A DNA stretch of 64,000 bases. Source: Tropicimonas isoalkanivorans (lineage in GTDB: Bacteria; Pseudomonadota; Alphaproteobacteria; Rhodobacterales; Rhodobacteraceae). Where the stretch lies: contig NZ_FOLG01000006.1 in NCBI RefSeq assembly GCF_900112335.1, positions 1 to 64,000 on the forward strand. The letters are read 5' to 3'. Positions within the stretch are counted from its first letter, which is position 1; every line of letters starts with the position of its first letter. The position numbers were made by a program, and so were the translations under genes. Below the pieces are notes generated by a model. That model was not told the origin of the DNA. It did not search any database and saw only the letters and a program-made list of their open reading frames with translations. Of this stretch, positions 26,183-35,455 are shown piece after piece.

Positions 26183-27043
26183 ATGAAATGGCAAGGGCGG
26201 CGCGGAAGCCGCAACATCGAGGACCGGCGCGGCCGCTCCGCCAGCGTGGGACGGGTCGGCGGTGTGGGCGGCGTCGGCCTTTTGCTGATCGTCGTGATCG
26301 GCTGGTTTCTCGGCATCGACATGACGGCTCTGCTCGACCCGGGCGCGCAGTCGACGCCCGGCGGCTACTCCACGAGTCAGCCGCCGTCGGCCGAGGAGGA
26401 AGCCGCGGCGCAATTCGTGTCGGTCGTCCTCGCGGACACCGAAGACGTGTGGTCCCAGGTGTTCCAGCAGCAGGTGGGCGAGCCGTACCAGGAGCCTGTC
26501 CTCGTGCTGTTCTCCGGTGTCACGCAATCACCCTGCGGCAATGCTTCCGGGGCAACGGGGCCATTTTACTGCCCGCTCGACCAGAAGGCCTACCTCGACA
26601 CCGCCTTCTTCGCGGAGCTCCGGGACCGGTTCGGCGCCAGCGGTGATTTTGCCGCTGCCTATGTCGTCGCCCACGAGATCGCCCACCATGTCCAGAACCA
26701 GCTCGGCATCCTCTCCCAGGCCAATCGCATTCGCGCGCAGGTCGGCCAGGCGGAGTCCAATGCGATTTCGGTGCGCATCGAGTTGCAGGCTGACTGCTTA
26801 GCTGGGGTCTGGGCGAGGCAGGCCAACGAGCAACTCGGCTCTCTGGAACGTGGCGACCTGCAGGAGGCGCTGAACGCCGCGCGCGAGATCGGCGACGACA
26901 CGTTGCAGCGTGACGCCGGACGCGTTCCGCGCCCGCACACATTCACCCACGGCACCTCGGAGCAACGCCAGCGATGGTTCGCGACCGGCTTCGACACCGG
27001 CGATGTGCGCAGCTGCGATACATTTTCGCAGGATCAGCTGTGA
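26183..27043 (+). CDS. YpfJ-like putative neutral zinc metallopeptidase
   Basis: 286 aa protein with an N-terminal basic, glycine-rich cytoplasmic segment, one membrane anchor (about 31-47) and a periplasmic domain. The zinc motif HEIAHH starts at His164 in VVAHEIAHHVQNQLG, and a downstream Glu in the LQADCLAGVWA segment is the likely third ligand. Family signatures FYCPLDQKAYLD and THGTSEQRQRWFATGF are present. Substrate is unknown. It is divergent from the DedA-like gene. Confidence 0.9.
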   Translation: MKWQGRRGSRNIEDRRGRSASVGRVGGVGGVGLLLIVVIGWFLGIDMTALLDPGAQSTPGGYSTSQPPSAEEEAAAQFVSVVLADTEDVWSQVFQQQVGEPYQEPVLVLFSGVTQSPCGNASGATGPFYCPLDQKAYLDTAFFAELRDRFGASGDFAAAYVVAHEIAHHVQNQLGILSQANRIRAQVGQAESNAISVRIELQADCLAGVWARQANEQLGSLERGDLQEALNAAREIGDDTLQRDAGRVPRPHTFTHGTSEQRQRWFATGFDTGDVRSCDTFSQDQL

Positions 27044-27185
27044 TGCACGCACAAAGCGCGATGCCGTGTTGCCTGCGACTCATGGCTCGCGGCTTTGTGC
27101 GGAATAGCCGGTTGCAATCCACGCGATGACAGCCGAATAGGTGAAATTCACCCATCCACGCCAAAATCCAGGGGACTAACCAGCG

Positions 27186-28475
27186 ATGACTGTTCTGATC
27201 TGCGGCGCCGGTGTCGCCGGCCTCACTTTAGGTCTGTCGTTGCAACAGGTCGGGGTCCCCTTCCGTATCATCGAGGCGATCGCGGAACTCCGCCCGCTCG
27301 GCTTCGGTATCAACCTTCAGCCGCACGCGGTGCGCGAACTCTACGACCTTGGGCTCAAGTCCAAGCTCGACCGCGTCGGCCTTCGCACGGAACGCATCGC
27401 CTATTTCAACTCTCGCGGGCAGGAGATCTGGTCAGAGCCGCGCGGGGTCGAGGCGGGCTATCTCTATCCGCAATACTCCATCCACCGCGGCGGGCTGCAG
27501 ATGATGCTGCACGAAACCCTTTTGGAGCGGTGCGGCCCCTCGGCCATCCTGGCCGGCGCGAAGGTGAGCGAATGGTACGAAACGCCCCGGGGGCTGGAAG
27601 TGGTGCTGACGGACCGCAAGTTCGGCTTCGAGCTGGACCGGCTGCGGGGCTCGGTTCTGGTCGCCTGCGACGGCGCCCGCTCCTCGATCCGCAAGACCGT
27701 GTTCCCCGATCAGGGCGCGCCGAACTGGCGGCGCACGATGATGTGGCGCGGAGTGTCCCACGGGCCGCGGTTCCTCGGCGGGCGGACGATGACCATCTCG
27801 GGCGAAAAAGGCCTGAAGTTCGTCGCCTATCCCATCGGCAACAAGGGGCGTGATCAGAGCTTTATCCACTGGATCGCGGATACGGCCGTGGCCCTTCATC
27901 CCGACCAGGACGGGCAGGGCCTCGGCGGCCACGGCAAGATCGAGGACGTCCTGCCGAGCTTCGAGGACTGGCATTTCGACTGGCTGGACGTGCCCGAGCT
28001 GATCCGCAGTTCCGAAACGCTCTGGGAATGGCCACTGACCGACCGGGACCCGATGCCGAGCTGGACCGAGGGCCGGATCGCCCTGCTGGGCGACGCGGCG
28101 CACTCCATGTATCCCATCGGCTCCAACGGCGCCTCCCAAGGTATTCTGGACGCCCGCGTGATGGCGCGCGAGCTCAGCCAATTGGGCGAGAACGCCCATG
28201 CGCTGCAGAGCTACGACGAGATCCGCAGGGAGGCCGTCAACGAGATCATCCTGGCCAACCGAGGCGAGGGCCCTGATGCGGTGCTCGACGCCGTGGCCGA
28301 ACGTGCGCCCAACGGCTTCGAGGACATCGACGATGTGATGAGCGTTTCCGAGCGGCGGCACTTCTCGGACCATTACAAAGAGGCCACCGGCCTGACGGTG
28401 GAAGAGGTCAACGCCCAACCCTCCATTATCGGCCCGATCGGCAAGACCCCGGTGATCGGACCGTCGGGAGACTGA
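27186..28475 (+). CDS. FAD-dependent monooxygenase (PhzS/salicylate hydroxylase-like)
   Basis: 429 aa class A flavoprotein monooxygenase. The N-terminal FAD-binding motif is ICGAGVAGLTLGLSLQQ; the middle DG motif is VLVACDGARSSIRK; and the GD motif is GRIALLGDAAHSMYPIGSNGASQGI, the ribityl-binding site. These hydroxylate aromatic or phenazine-like substrates with NAD(P)H and O2. No aromatic degradation genes lie beside it, so the substrate is open. A long C-terminal tail (about 370-429) is family-typical for PhzS-like proteins. The ATG follows a 142-base gap. Confidence 0.88.
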   Translation: MTVLICGAGVAGLTLGLSLQQVGVPFRIIEAIAELRPLGFGINLQPHAVRELYDLGLKSKLDRVGLRTERIAYFNSRGQEIWSEPRGVEAGYLYPQYSIHRGGLQMMLHETLLERCGPSAILAGAKVSEWYETPRGLEVVLTDRKFGFELDRLRGSVLVACDGARSSIRKTVFPDQGAPNWRRTMMWRGVSHGPRFLGGRTMTISGEKGLKFVAYPIGNKGRDQSFIHWIADTAVALHPDQDGQGLGGHGKIEDVLPSFEDWHFDWLDVPELIRSSETLWEWPLTDRDPMPSWTEGRIALLGDAAHSMYPIGSNGASQGILDARVMARELSQLGENAHALQSYDEIRREAVNEIILANRGEGPDAVLDAVAERAPNGFEDIDDVMSVSERRHFSDHYKEATGLTVEEVNAQPSIIGPIGKTPVIGPSGD

Positions 28476-28551
28476 GGGCCGATTTTCGTGCAGTCCCGGC
28501 GCGCTTTGGGGCTGGCGCAATTTGGCGGCTGCGGCTAGACAGGCCCCGGTG

Positions 28552-28637
28552 GCCCGAGTGGCGGAATGGTAGACGCAGCGGATTCAAAATCCGCCGGTAG
28601 CGATACCGTGCGAGTTCGAGTCTCGCCTCGGGCACCA
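28552..28637 (+). tRNA. tRNA-Leu (anticodon CAA)
   Basis: 86-base class II tRNA with a long variable arm. The acceptor stem GCCCGAG pairs with CTCGGGC, discriminator A and an encoded CCA follow. The anticodon loop TTCAAAA between GCGGA and TCCGC gives anticodon CAA (reads TTG). The T arm contains GTTCGAGTC. Confidence 0.95.
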
Positions 28638-28672
28638 AAGCTTTCATTCTCATGCAAATCTGACAACCGACT

Positions 28673-28695
28673 GCCCTGCCGAAGGCGGGGCTTTG
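28673..28695 (+). terminator. Hairpin terminator after tRNA-Leu
   Basis: GCCCTGCC and GGCGGGGC pair (one G-T) around a GAA loop, followed by a short T-run. It lies 36 bases beyond the tRNA end. Confidence 0.6.
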
Positions 28696-28874
28696 GCGGA
28701 TATTGCGTTGGCAAGTTGCTATGGCTGGAAGCCTCCGGAAAACCAAAACTGCGCACGAGGCTGTCCTTCCACCAAGTGCATATAGTGCGAGGCGCTATGA
28801 AAAACCGTAGGTCGGAGGCCGGGCAAAACATCGCCAAAAGCCCTAGAGTGACGGTGTCGCGATTAGGGGGAAAG

Positions 28875-28949
28875 TGGCAGTCCGTAGGGGAATCGAACCC
28901 CTCTTTCCAGGTTGAAAACCTGGCGTCCTAACCGATAGACGAACGGACC
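28875..28949 (-). tRNA. tRNA-Glu (anticodon TTC)
   Basis: 75-base tRNA on the minus strand. Acceptor stem GGTCCGT pairs with ACGGACT (one G-T pair); discriminator G and CCA are encoded. The anticodon stem CCAGG/CCTGG holds loop TTTTCAA, giving TTC (reads GAA). The T arm has GGTTCGATTCC. It is convergent with the tRNA-Leu. Confidence 0.95.
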
Positions 28950-29053
28950 GTGCCGGCTGGTGCGGCGTTTCTTAGAAAACCTCGCCCACCCACGCAAGGG
29001 GATTCGGACGATCATTCGAAGAAATCTGACGAGGGCACTAGGGCGGGCGGCCC

Positions 29054-30796
29054 TCAGGCGGGGGCGGCGTCTTCGAGCCTGAGTTGCGGGCTGCGGCGGC
29101 CGTTCCATTCGTTGATTTCCAGCCGCCCCGCGAGGTGGAACCGAGCCCCTCCATGTGACGATAGACGCTCCCCCAGAGGCGTATCGAAACAGCTGAAAGC
29201 GATCGCGTCCATACGGGCACCGAGGCCGTCGCCGAAACTCACCTTGAGGTGGTTCTCGCCCACCCGGCGCACATGCAAGATCTCCACGTCGGGGAGCGCG
29301 AAACGCGGGGCAGGGGCTGCGGCGCCAAAGGGGCCCGCGGCCTCGATCCGCTCGATCAGCTCGATATTGGCCGCACCGGGCATCAGGAGGCCGTCGAGCG
29401 TCAGGTCCCGTGGCCCGCCGGTTCCGGCGCCCTGCTTTTCCAACAGCTCGGAGAGCCGTTCCATCGCGGGTTCCAGCAGGTCTGCGGCGACCGTCAGGCC
29501 CGCTGCCATCTTGTGCCCGCCGCCCTTGATTAGCAGCCCCTCCTGCGCGACGCGCTGGATCGACGCGCCAAGGTCCACGCCGCTGATCGACCGTCCGGAG
29601 CCCTTCCCCTCGCCGTCGGCCAGACCGATCACCACGGAGGGGCGGTTGGTCGCTTCCTTCATGCGGGAGGCGACGATGCCCACCACGCCGGGGTGCCACC
29701 CTTCGCCGGCGGCCCAGACGAGCGGGCCGTCGAGGCCCCGGGCCTCGGCCTGTGCCATAGCTTCCTCGGAAACGCGGGCCTCGATCTCCCGACGCTCGTG
29801 GTTGAGCTGATCCAAACGTTCGGCGAGTGCCTGCGCTTCGGCCGGGTCATCGGTGGCAAGAAGGCGCGCACCAAAGTCGGCCTGTCCGATCCGCCCGCCG
29901 GCATTGATCCGCGGGCCGAGCATGTAGCCAAGGTGATAGGCGCGCGGCGCCTCCTTCATACCCGCCACATCTGCGAGGGCTCGAAGGCCCGGCCGCTCCC
30001 GGCGCGCCATGATTTGCAGGCCGGCACGGACGAGGGCGCGGTTCACTCCGACAAGTGGTGCTACGTCGGCCACTGTCGCCAGCGCAACGAGGTCGAGCAG
30101 CGCCATCAGGTCCGGCCCCGCCGAACCACCTTCGCGCATGAGGCGGTTCACCTCCACCAGCAACAGAAAGACGACCGCGGCGGCGCAGAGGTGCGCAAGA
30201 TCCCCACTCTCGTCCTGTCGGTTGGGATTCACGACGGCAAGGGCGGGGGGAAGGGTCTCGCCGCCCAGGTGATGGTCGAGCACAACGACGTCCGCATCCG
30301 TCGCTGCCGCAATCGCCTCATGACTGAGCGTGCCGCAGTCGACGCAGACGATCAGGTCGTGCCGCGCGGCGAGCTGGCGCATGGCTGGCGGGTTGGGGCC
30401 GTAGCCTTCATCGATCCGGTCAGGAACATAAAGCGTAGCGCCGCGACCCACCTGTCGCAGCCAGGTCAGAAGCAGCGCGGCGGAGCTGCCGCCGTCCACG
30501 TCGTAATCCGCGAAAACCGCGATGCGCTCGCGCCGCTCCACCGCAGCAAGCACACGCGCGGCGGCCGTGCTCATGTCCTTGAGCGTTCGCGGGTCGGGCA
30601 GCAACTCGCGCAGGGTAGGCGCGAGGAACGCCTCGCACGTTTCCGCCGTCACGCCGCGGCGGACCAGAGTGTGGCACAGCGGCCCGGGGAGCCGGGTCGC
30701 CTGCGCCAATGCTTCCGCAAGGCGGTCCTGTTCGACGCTCGGACCGACCCACATCCGGCCGGTCAGTGAGCGGTCGACGCCGAGGAATGCCGCCAT
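29054..30796 (-). CDS. recJ: Single-stranded-DNA-specific exonuclease RecJ
   Basis: 580 aa 5'-3' exonuclease of the DHH phosphoesterase superfamily, used in recombination and mismatch repair. The metal motifs are VFADYDVDG (motif I), IVCVDCGT and VVVLDHHLGGE (DHH). DHHA1 sequences GWHPGVVGIVASRMKE and GSGRSISGVDLG follow, then the OB-fold C-terminal third. Length and order are standard. It sits 7 bases after glpX in the hom-glpX-recJ run. Confidence 0.96.
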   Translation of the reverse strand: MAAFLGVDRSLTGRMWVGPSVEQDRLAEALAQATRLPGPLCHTLVRRGVTAETCEAFLAPTLRELLPDPRTLKDMSTAAARVLAAVERRERIAVFADYDVDGGSSAALLLTWLRQVGRGATLYVPDRIDEGYGPNPPAMRQLAARHDLIVCVDCGTLSHEAIAAATDADVVVLDHHLGGETLPPALAVVNPNRQDESGDLAHLCAAAVVFLLLVEVNRLMREGGSAGPDLMALLDLVALATVADVAPLVGVNRALVRAGLQIMARRERPGLRALADVAGMKEAPRAYHLGYMLGPRINAGGRIGQADFGARLLATDDPAEAQALAERLDQLNHERREIEARVSEEAMAQAEARGLDGPLVWAAGEGWHPGVVGIVASRMKEATNRPSVVIGLADGEGKGSGRSISGVDLGASIQRVAQEGLLIKGGGHKMAAGLTVAADLLEPAMERLSELLEKQGAGTGGPRDLTLDGLLMPGAANIELIERIEAAGPFGAAAPAPRFALPDVEILHVRRVGENHLKVSFGDGLGARMDAIAFSCFDTPLGERLSSHGGARFHLAGRLEINEWNGRRSPQLRLEDAAPA

Positions 30797-30803
30797 GCCC
30801 GCC

Positions 30804-31766
30804 TTACACCGGGTTGGAATAGGTGATGCGGCGCACCGATCCTGTCTTGGAGCGCATCAGAAGGGTCTCGGTGGTGAACATGTGCGGGCGGCGCTTGACG
30901 CCGGGCAGGATGCTGCCGTCGGTCACGCCGGTTGCCGCAAACACCACGTCGCGGGTCACCATCTCGTCCCGATTGTAAATCTTGTCGAGATCTTCGATGC
31001 CAGCCTTGCGGGCGCGGGCGATTTCGTCGTCGTTGCGGAACAGGAGCCGGCCGTACATCTGGCCGCCCATGCATTTAAGCGCGGAGGCTGCCAAGACGCC
31101 TTCGGGCGCACCGCCGGCTCCCATGTACATGTCGATTCCCGTCAGGTGCGGCTCGGCGCAGTGCATCACACCGGCCACGTCGCCGTCGGTGATCATTCGG
31201 ATCGCCGCGCCGGTGGAGCGCACCTCGGCGATCAGGTCCTTGTGCCGTTCGCGTTCGAGAATGCAGACGTTGATATCGCGATTTTCACAGCCCTTCGCCC
31301 TGGCGAGCGCGCGCACACGTTCGGCCGGCTCCATCTTCAGCGTGACCACGTCTTGCGGATAGCCGGGGCCGATCGCAAGCTTGTCCATGTAGACGTCGGG
31401 TGCGTGCAGGAGCGAGCCGCGGGGGCCCATGGCGACCACGCAGAGCGCGTTCGGCATGTCGAGCGCGGTGAGGGTCGTGCCTTCGAGCGGGTCCAGCGCG
31501 ATGTCGACCTCGGGGCCGACGCCCTCGCCGACTTCTTCGCCGATGTAGAGCATGGGCGCTTCGTCCCGCTCGCCTTCGCCGATCACCACGACGCCGCGGA
31601 TTTCCAGCATGTTGAGCTGGTCGCGCATGGCATTCACCGCCGCTTGGTCGGCCGCCTTTTCGTCACCGTGGCCGATCAGGTGGGCCGAAGCCATGGCTGC
31701 CGCCTCCGATACACGGGCGAGGGCGAGCGAGAGCATACGGTCATGAAATTCGGGCGGGTGATGCAT
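30804..31766 (-). CDS. glpX: Class II fructose-1,6-bisphosphatase
   Basis: 320 aa GlpX-type phosphatase of gluconeogenesis. The metal and substrate signature DIALDPLEGTTLTA is clear. ISSUE-specific motifs ERDEAPMLYIGEEVG and GAGGAPEGVLAASALKCMGGQMYGRL are also typical. Its ATG follows AGGACC at a usual distance. It lies between hom and recJ and is probably cotranscribed with recJ. Confidence 0.96.
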   Translation of the reverse strand: MHHPPEFHDRMLSLALARVSEAAAMASAHLIGHGDEKAADQAAVNAMRDQLNMLEIRGVVVIGEGERDEAPMLYIGEEVGEGVGPEVDIALDPLEGTTLTALDMPNALCVVAMGPRGSLLHAPDVYMDKLAIGPGYPQDVVTLKMEPAERVRALARAKGCENRDINVCILERERHKDLIAEVRSTGAAIRMITDGDVAGVMHCAEPHLTGIDMYMGAGGAPEGVLAASALKCMGGQMYGRLLFRNDDEIARARKAGIEDLDKIYNRDEMVTRDVVFAATGVTDGSILPGVKRRPHMFTTETLLMRSKTGSVRRITYSNPV

Positions 31767-31943
31767 TTGTGTGGTCCTGCGTAATAAAACGGATGTTCAG
31801 CTTCGGGCGTATCTGTGCCCGTGGCGTCGGCGCAAGCGCTGATAGCGCTATAGCGGCAAACCGCCTCGCATATGCGTCAACTTTTCCTCTGGCGCACGCC
31901 GGCACGACGTTTTTCGAGCGGGCGAGGTGCACAGATGGCAAAA

Positions 31944-33230
31944 TCAGACGTCTTCTATCCGGATCGCCACGGGCTCGCCTTGAACCACGCCAGTCCCGGG
32001 CAAAGCCGCGAGTGCAGTGTCGAGCGCGTCGCGCCCGGTTCTGTGGGTGACGATCACCACAGGTGCGGCCGTGGCGTCATGTTGCGTCTGGCGCATTCGG
32101 TCGATGCTGATTCCGGCATCGCCCAGAACGGTCGCGACCTTGGCCATCGCGCCCGGTTTGTCGGTCAGCAGCATCCGCAGGTAATAGGGTGCAGGCGCCG
32201 AGGTGCGTGCCGGAATGGCCTTCTCCAAGTGTTTGGCCGGCTGGCCGAATGTGGTGAGACGGGTGCCGCGGGCGATCTCCACGATGTCGCTCATCACCGC
32301 GCTGGCGGTTGGGCCTTCGCCCGCGCCCGCGCCGCGCAGCACGATCTGGCCGGCGGCGTCGCCTTCCAGCACGACCATGTTCGTGCCGCCCTGGAGTTGG
32401 CCCAGGGGGCTATCCGCGGGAACGAGGCAGGGCGACATGCGCTGCTCCAGCCCGCGGCCGGTCATCTGCGCGACGCCGAGAAGCTTGATCTTGAAACCCA
32501 TGCGGGCGGCGGTGTGGATGTCCTCGATGGAGATTCGCTGAATGCCTTCGAGTTCGACCGCATGGAAGTCGACCTGCGTGCCATAGGCGATGGCCGAGAG
32601 CAGCGCGAGTTTGTGCCCGGCGTCGATCCCGCCCACGTCGAGGGTCGGGTCCGCCTCCAGATAACCGAGCTGGTTGGCCTCCTCGAACACCTGTTCGTAA
32701 GGCAGGCCGGAATCCTCCATCCGCGTCAGGATGTAGTTGCAGGTGCCGTTCATCACGCCCATGACGCGCGTCACTTCGTTGCCGGCAAGCCCTTCGGTCA
32801 GGGCCTTGACGACGGGGATGCCCCCAGCGACGGCCGCCTCGAAACGGATGACGTGGCCGCGCTCCTCGGCCAGTTCGGCCAGCTCCTGTCCGTGAAGGGC
32901 GAGCATTGCCTTGTTTGCGGTGACGACGTCCTTGCCCGCGGTCAGCGCGGCCTCGGCGGCGGCCTTGGCCGACCCATCGGCCCCGCCGATGAGCTCCACG
33001 AACACGTCCACGTCCTCGCGGGTTGCGAGTTTTACCGGATCGTCCTCCCAGGCGTAGCCGGTCAGGGAGACGCCGCGATCCTTGTCGCGGGTGCGCGCGG
33101 ATACTGCGGTGATCTGGATCGGCCGCCCAGTGCGGGCCGCCAGGAGGTTTGCCTTTTGCCGAACGATTTTCACCACGCCCGTGCCGACGGTGCCGAGCCC
33201 TGCGATGCCGAGGCGGAGGGGGGTGGTCAT
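31944..33230 (-). CDS. hom: Homoserine dehydrogenase
   Basis: 428 aa enzyme that reduces aspartate semialdehyde to homoserine in threonine and methionine synthesis. The NAD(P)-binding motif GIAGLGTVGTGVVKI is at the N-terminus, the catalytic segment TANKAMLALHG and LEADPTLDVGGIDAGHKLALL (catalytic Lys/Asp region) lie in the middle, and a C-terminal ACT domain (about 350-428; PGAMAKVATVLGDAGISIDRM) provides feedback control by amino acid. The longer frame would overlap the lipoprotein gene; MTTPLRL is the natural start. Confidence 0.96.
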   Translation of the reverse strand: MTTPLRLGIAGLGTVGTGVVKIVRQKANLLAARTGRPIQITAVSARTRDKDRGVSLTGYAWEDDPVKLATREDVDVFVELIGGADGSAKAAAEAALTAGKDVVTANKAMLALHGQELAELAEERGHVIRFEAAVAGGIPVVKALTEGLAGNEVTRVMGVMNGTCNYILTRMEDSGLPYEQVFEEANQLGYLEADPTLDVGGIDAGHKLALLSAIAYGTQVDFHAVELEGIQRISIEDIHTAARMGFKIKLLGVAQMTGRGLEQRMSPCLVPADSPLGQLQGGTNMVVLEGDAAGQIVLRGAGAGEGPTASAVMSDIVEIARGTRLTTFGQPAKHLEKAIPARTSAPAPYYLRMLLTDKPGAMAKVATVLGDAGISIDRMRQTQHDATAAPVVIVTHRTGRDALDTALAALPGTGVVQGEPVAIRIEDV

Positions 33231-33294
33231 GGTCGAGTCTCCGGTGGTTTCAGGCGTGCAAAACGGCCGCCGGGGTCCGGCGGTGCGGCGTGCA

Positions 33295-33636
33295 TTACCG
33301 CGTTCCGGGCTCCGGTGCAACGCGACCGGTTTCGGCGCGCAGGCGGCCGTGCGCGGCTTCGATCTCTGCCAGCTCCGCCGGATCGATGACCGGACCGGCC
33401 AGGGCCGTGGATCGCGCCTGCAGGGTGGCGGCGCGCGATTGCAGCGATGATCGCGTGGTCGTGTCGACCGATCCGGTCGCTGCCGCCGAGATCAAGGGTC
33501 GGTTGTCGACTAGCACGGGCTCCGGCGCTGCCTTGCCTTCCTCCGTGATTGCCTTGTCCAACTCTGGAAAGCGGGCGCACCCCGTCAGCGACAGGGCGAC
33601 CAGCAGAAGGAGGGCGGAACGGTAATTCGTTGTCAT
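33295..33636 (-). CDS. Small predicted lipoprotein
   Basis: 113 aa with a lipoprotein signal peptide: LLLLVALSLTGC, lipidated Cys20. The mature part is alanine- and glutamate-rich, with helical heptads in SRAATLQARSTALAGP and ELAEIEAAHGRLRAETG that may form a coiled coil. It lies just upstream of hom on the same strand and may share its promoter. I do not recognise a named family. Confidence 0.72.
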   Translation of the reverse strand: MTTNYRSALLLLVALSLTGCARFPELDKAITEEGKAAPEPVLVDNRPLISAAATGSVDTTTRSSLQSRAATLQARSTALAGPVIDPAELAEIEAAHGRLRAETGRVAPEPGTR

Positions 33637-33745
33637 GACAAGTCCGGATGCCAGATTGGCCGCACCCTAACGGCGCGGCCTACCGGAGAGCAACCGTCAC
33701 GCAAGCCGGGCGGGCACGCCTGCAGCAGGAAGCGGTCCGTGCCAG

Positions 33746-33777
33746 TCCGCCCCGGCATGAAACAGAGCCGGGGCGGA
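33746..33777 (-). terminator. Strong hairpin downstream of the pirin gene
   Basis: A perfect 11-bp stem TCCGCCCCGGC / GCCGGGGCGGA with a ten-base loop sits nine bases past the pirin stop. No T-run follows, so termination is possible but unproven. Confidence 0.5.
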
Positions 33778-33785
33778 TGCATCAT

Positions 33786-34697
33786 TTAATGTTGGGACCG
33801 TATGAAGGTTCCGTTGCGCAACTCGCGGAAGGCTGTCTCCAGCTCGGCGCGCGTGTTCATCACGATCGGGCCGTGCCAGGCGACCGGCTCCTGGATCGGG
33901 GCGCCGGAGATCAGCAGGAAGCGCACGCCTTCCGGCCCGGCCTGTACGGTCACTTCGTCGCCGGTGCCGAAGCGGACGAGCGTCCGGTTGCCGGACATGT
34001 CGCGAATATTCACTTCCTGCCCCGCGACCTCCTTTTCGAGCAGCACGCCGGTGGGTTGCGATGCGTCGGCAAAGGCTCCAGCCCCCTCGAAGATATAGGC
34101 GAAGGCGCGCCGGTACGTGTCGACCGGGAAGGTCTTCTTCACGCCCGCGGGGACGAATATGTCGAGGAACTGCGGATCGGCGGCGATGCCGTCGACGGGG
34201 CCGGTCTTGCCCCAGAACGAGCCGACCACCACGCGAACCCGCGTGCCGTCGTCATCGAGGACCTCCGGGATCTCCCCGCCCTGAACGTCCTGGTACCTCG
34301 GCGCGGTCATCTTGAGCGACGACGGCAAGTTGGCCCAGAGCTGGAAGCCGTGCATCTGCCCCTTCGCATTCCCCTGAGGCATCTCCTGGTGCAGGATGCC
34401 CGATCCGGCGGTCATCCACTGCACGTCGCCGGAGCCGAGACGGCCGGTGTTGCCCAGGCTGTCGGAATGCTCCACCGTGCCGCTCAGCACATAGGTCACG
34501 GTCTCGATGCCCCGGTGGGGGTGCCAGGGAAAGCCCGAGGCAAAATCCTCCGGCCGGTCGTTGCGGAAATCGTCCAGCAACAGGAACGGGTCGGTCTGGC
34601 CCGCATCCCCGAAACCGAACGCGCGATGCAGGTGAACGCCCGCGCCTTCAAGCGTGGGCCGAGCCTGGCTCATATGGTCGACTGGTCTGATAGACAT
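33786..34697 (-). CDS. Pirin family protein
   Basis: 303 aa bicupin. The metal-binding motif of pirins is complete: PWHPHRGIETVTYVLSG, and VEHSDSLGN. The second cupin contains the less conserved SGAPIQEP segment. Bacterial pirins are reported as quercetinases or redox regulators; the precise role here is not known. AAGGAGACGCACCC precedes the ATG. It is an isolated gene between the Tad-like cluster and the lipoprotein gene. Confidence 0.93.
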   Translation of the reverse strand: MSIRPVDHMSQARPTLEGAGVHLHRAFGFGDAGQTDPFLLLDDFRNDRPEDFASGFPWHPHRGIETVTYVLSGTVEHSDSLGNTGRLGSGDVQWMTAGSGILHQEMPQGNAKGQMHGFQLWANLPSSLKMTAPRYQDVQGGEIPEVLDDDGTRVRVVVGSFWGKTGPVDGIAADPQFLDIFVPAGVKKTFPVDTYRRAFAYIFEGAGAFADASQPTGVLLEKEVAGQEVNIRDMSGNRTLVRFGTGDEVTVQAGPEGVRFLLISGAPIQEPVAWHGPIVMNTRAELETAFRELRNGTFIRSQH

Positions 34698-34828
34698 GGG
34701 TGCGTCTCCTTTGACCCCAAGGTAGGGGTTTGCCGGCGTTCCAACAATCCGTGCGCCTGAGCATGGGCACTCAGAGACTGTGCGAATTTGTTGCGATCAC
34801 GTCGGCGGGAGGCGCAATGGTGCCTTTT

Positions 34829-35455
34829 TCAATCGTTGTTGAAGCAATCGTCGAAGGAGCCGTCTCCCTTGTCCCACTTGATCTGACCGGTGACGCCGCG
34901 TGGCCTGGTGAAGATTTCGTTTTTAAACACACGCGGCCCCATGCCGATGTTGAACAGTGGGGTATAGGCCATGAAGGTTTCCGTGACGATTGTTTGATCG
35001 CCCTTTGCAAAATACGGAATGCGATCTTCCATTTTGGCGATGTCAGTGTCTTCGAGAGGCGGGCGGCCCGCCGTCCCCGTCGACCAGCAGACGGCGAGTT
35101 CGCGGGAGTCGGACGAGGTGCAGTCCTTAGTGCATTCGACGATCGATAGGCGCAGTTGCGTGGGGTGCGCTCCGTTGGTCAGGAACTGGTACACACTGTG
35201 CAGTCCCTCGAAATAGTCCTGGTCGATTCCGTTCTGTTCGCGGCTTACCATATCGGAGATCGCGTAGATTGCGCTCAGATTGGTGTACTGTGTTCGGAAG
35301 GCGTCGAACCACACCACGCCAGCAATATATACGAAACACAGGATAGGAAGGATGATCACGGTTTCGACCGACAACGATCCGTCCGACTGCGACCGGAAAG
35401 CGCGTACGGTCGACGCAATGCGGGAAAGCGACAGGAGAGGAGAGCGGACAGTCAT
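34829..35455 (-). CDS. TadE/TadF-like minor pseudopilin
   Basis: 208 aa secreted/membrane protein with a type IV-like N-terminal prepilin segment. A basic cytoplasmic stretch is followed by DGSLSVETVIILPILCFVYIAGVVWFDAF: the conserved Glu of class III prepilins sits just before the hydrophobic helix. The periplasmic part has four to six cysteines (CTKDCTSS, AVCW, DDCF), suggesting disulfides. It starts with ATG overlapping the stop of the next gene upstream by ATGA. Third gene of the cluster; no Flp pilin, CpaA or TadA gene is present in the window. Confidence 0.82.
   Translation of the reverse strand: MTVRSPLLSLSRIASTVRAFRSQSDGSLSVETVIILPILCFVYIAGVVWFDAFRTQYTNLSAIYAISDMVSREQNGIDQDYFEGLHSVYQFLTNGAHPTQLRLSIVECTKDCTSSDSRELAVCWSTGTAGRPPLEDTDIAKMEDRIPYFAKGDQTIVTETFMAYTPLFNIGMGPRVFKNEIFTRPRGVTGQIKWDKGDGSFDDCFNND

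Noticed and set aside
28552-28949. Integration site of a mobile element at the tRNA-Leu/tRNA-Glu pair
   Set aside because: Both tRNAs are intact, and no integrase gene or repeated tRNA 3' fragment is visible nearby.
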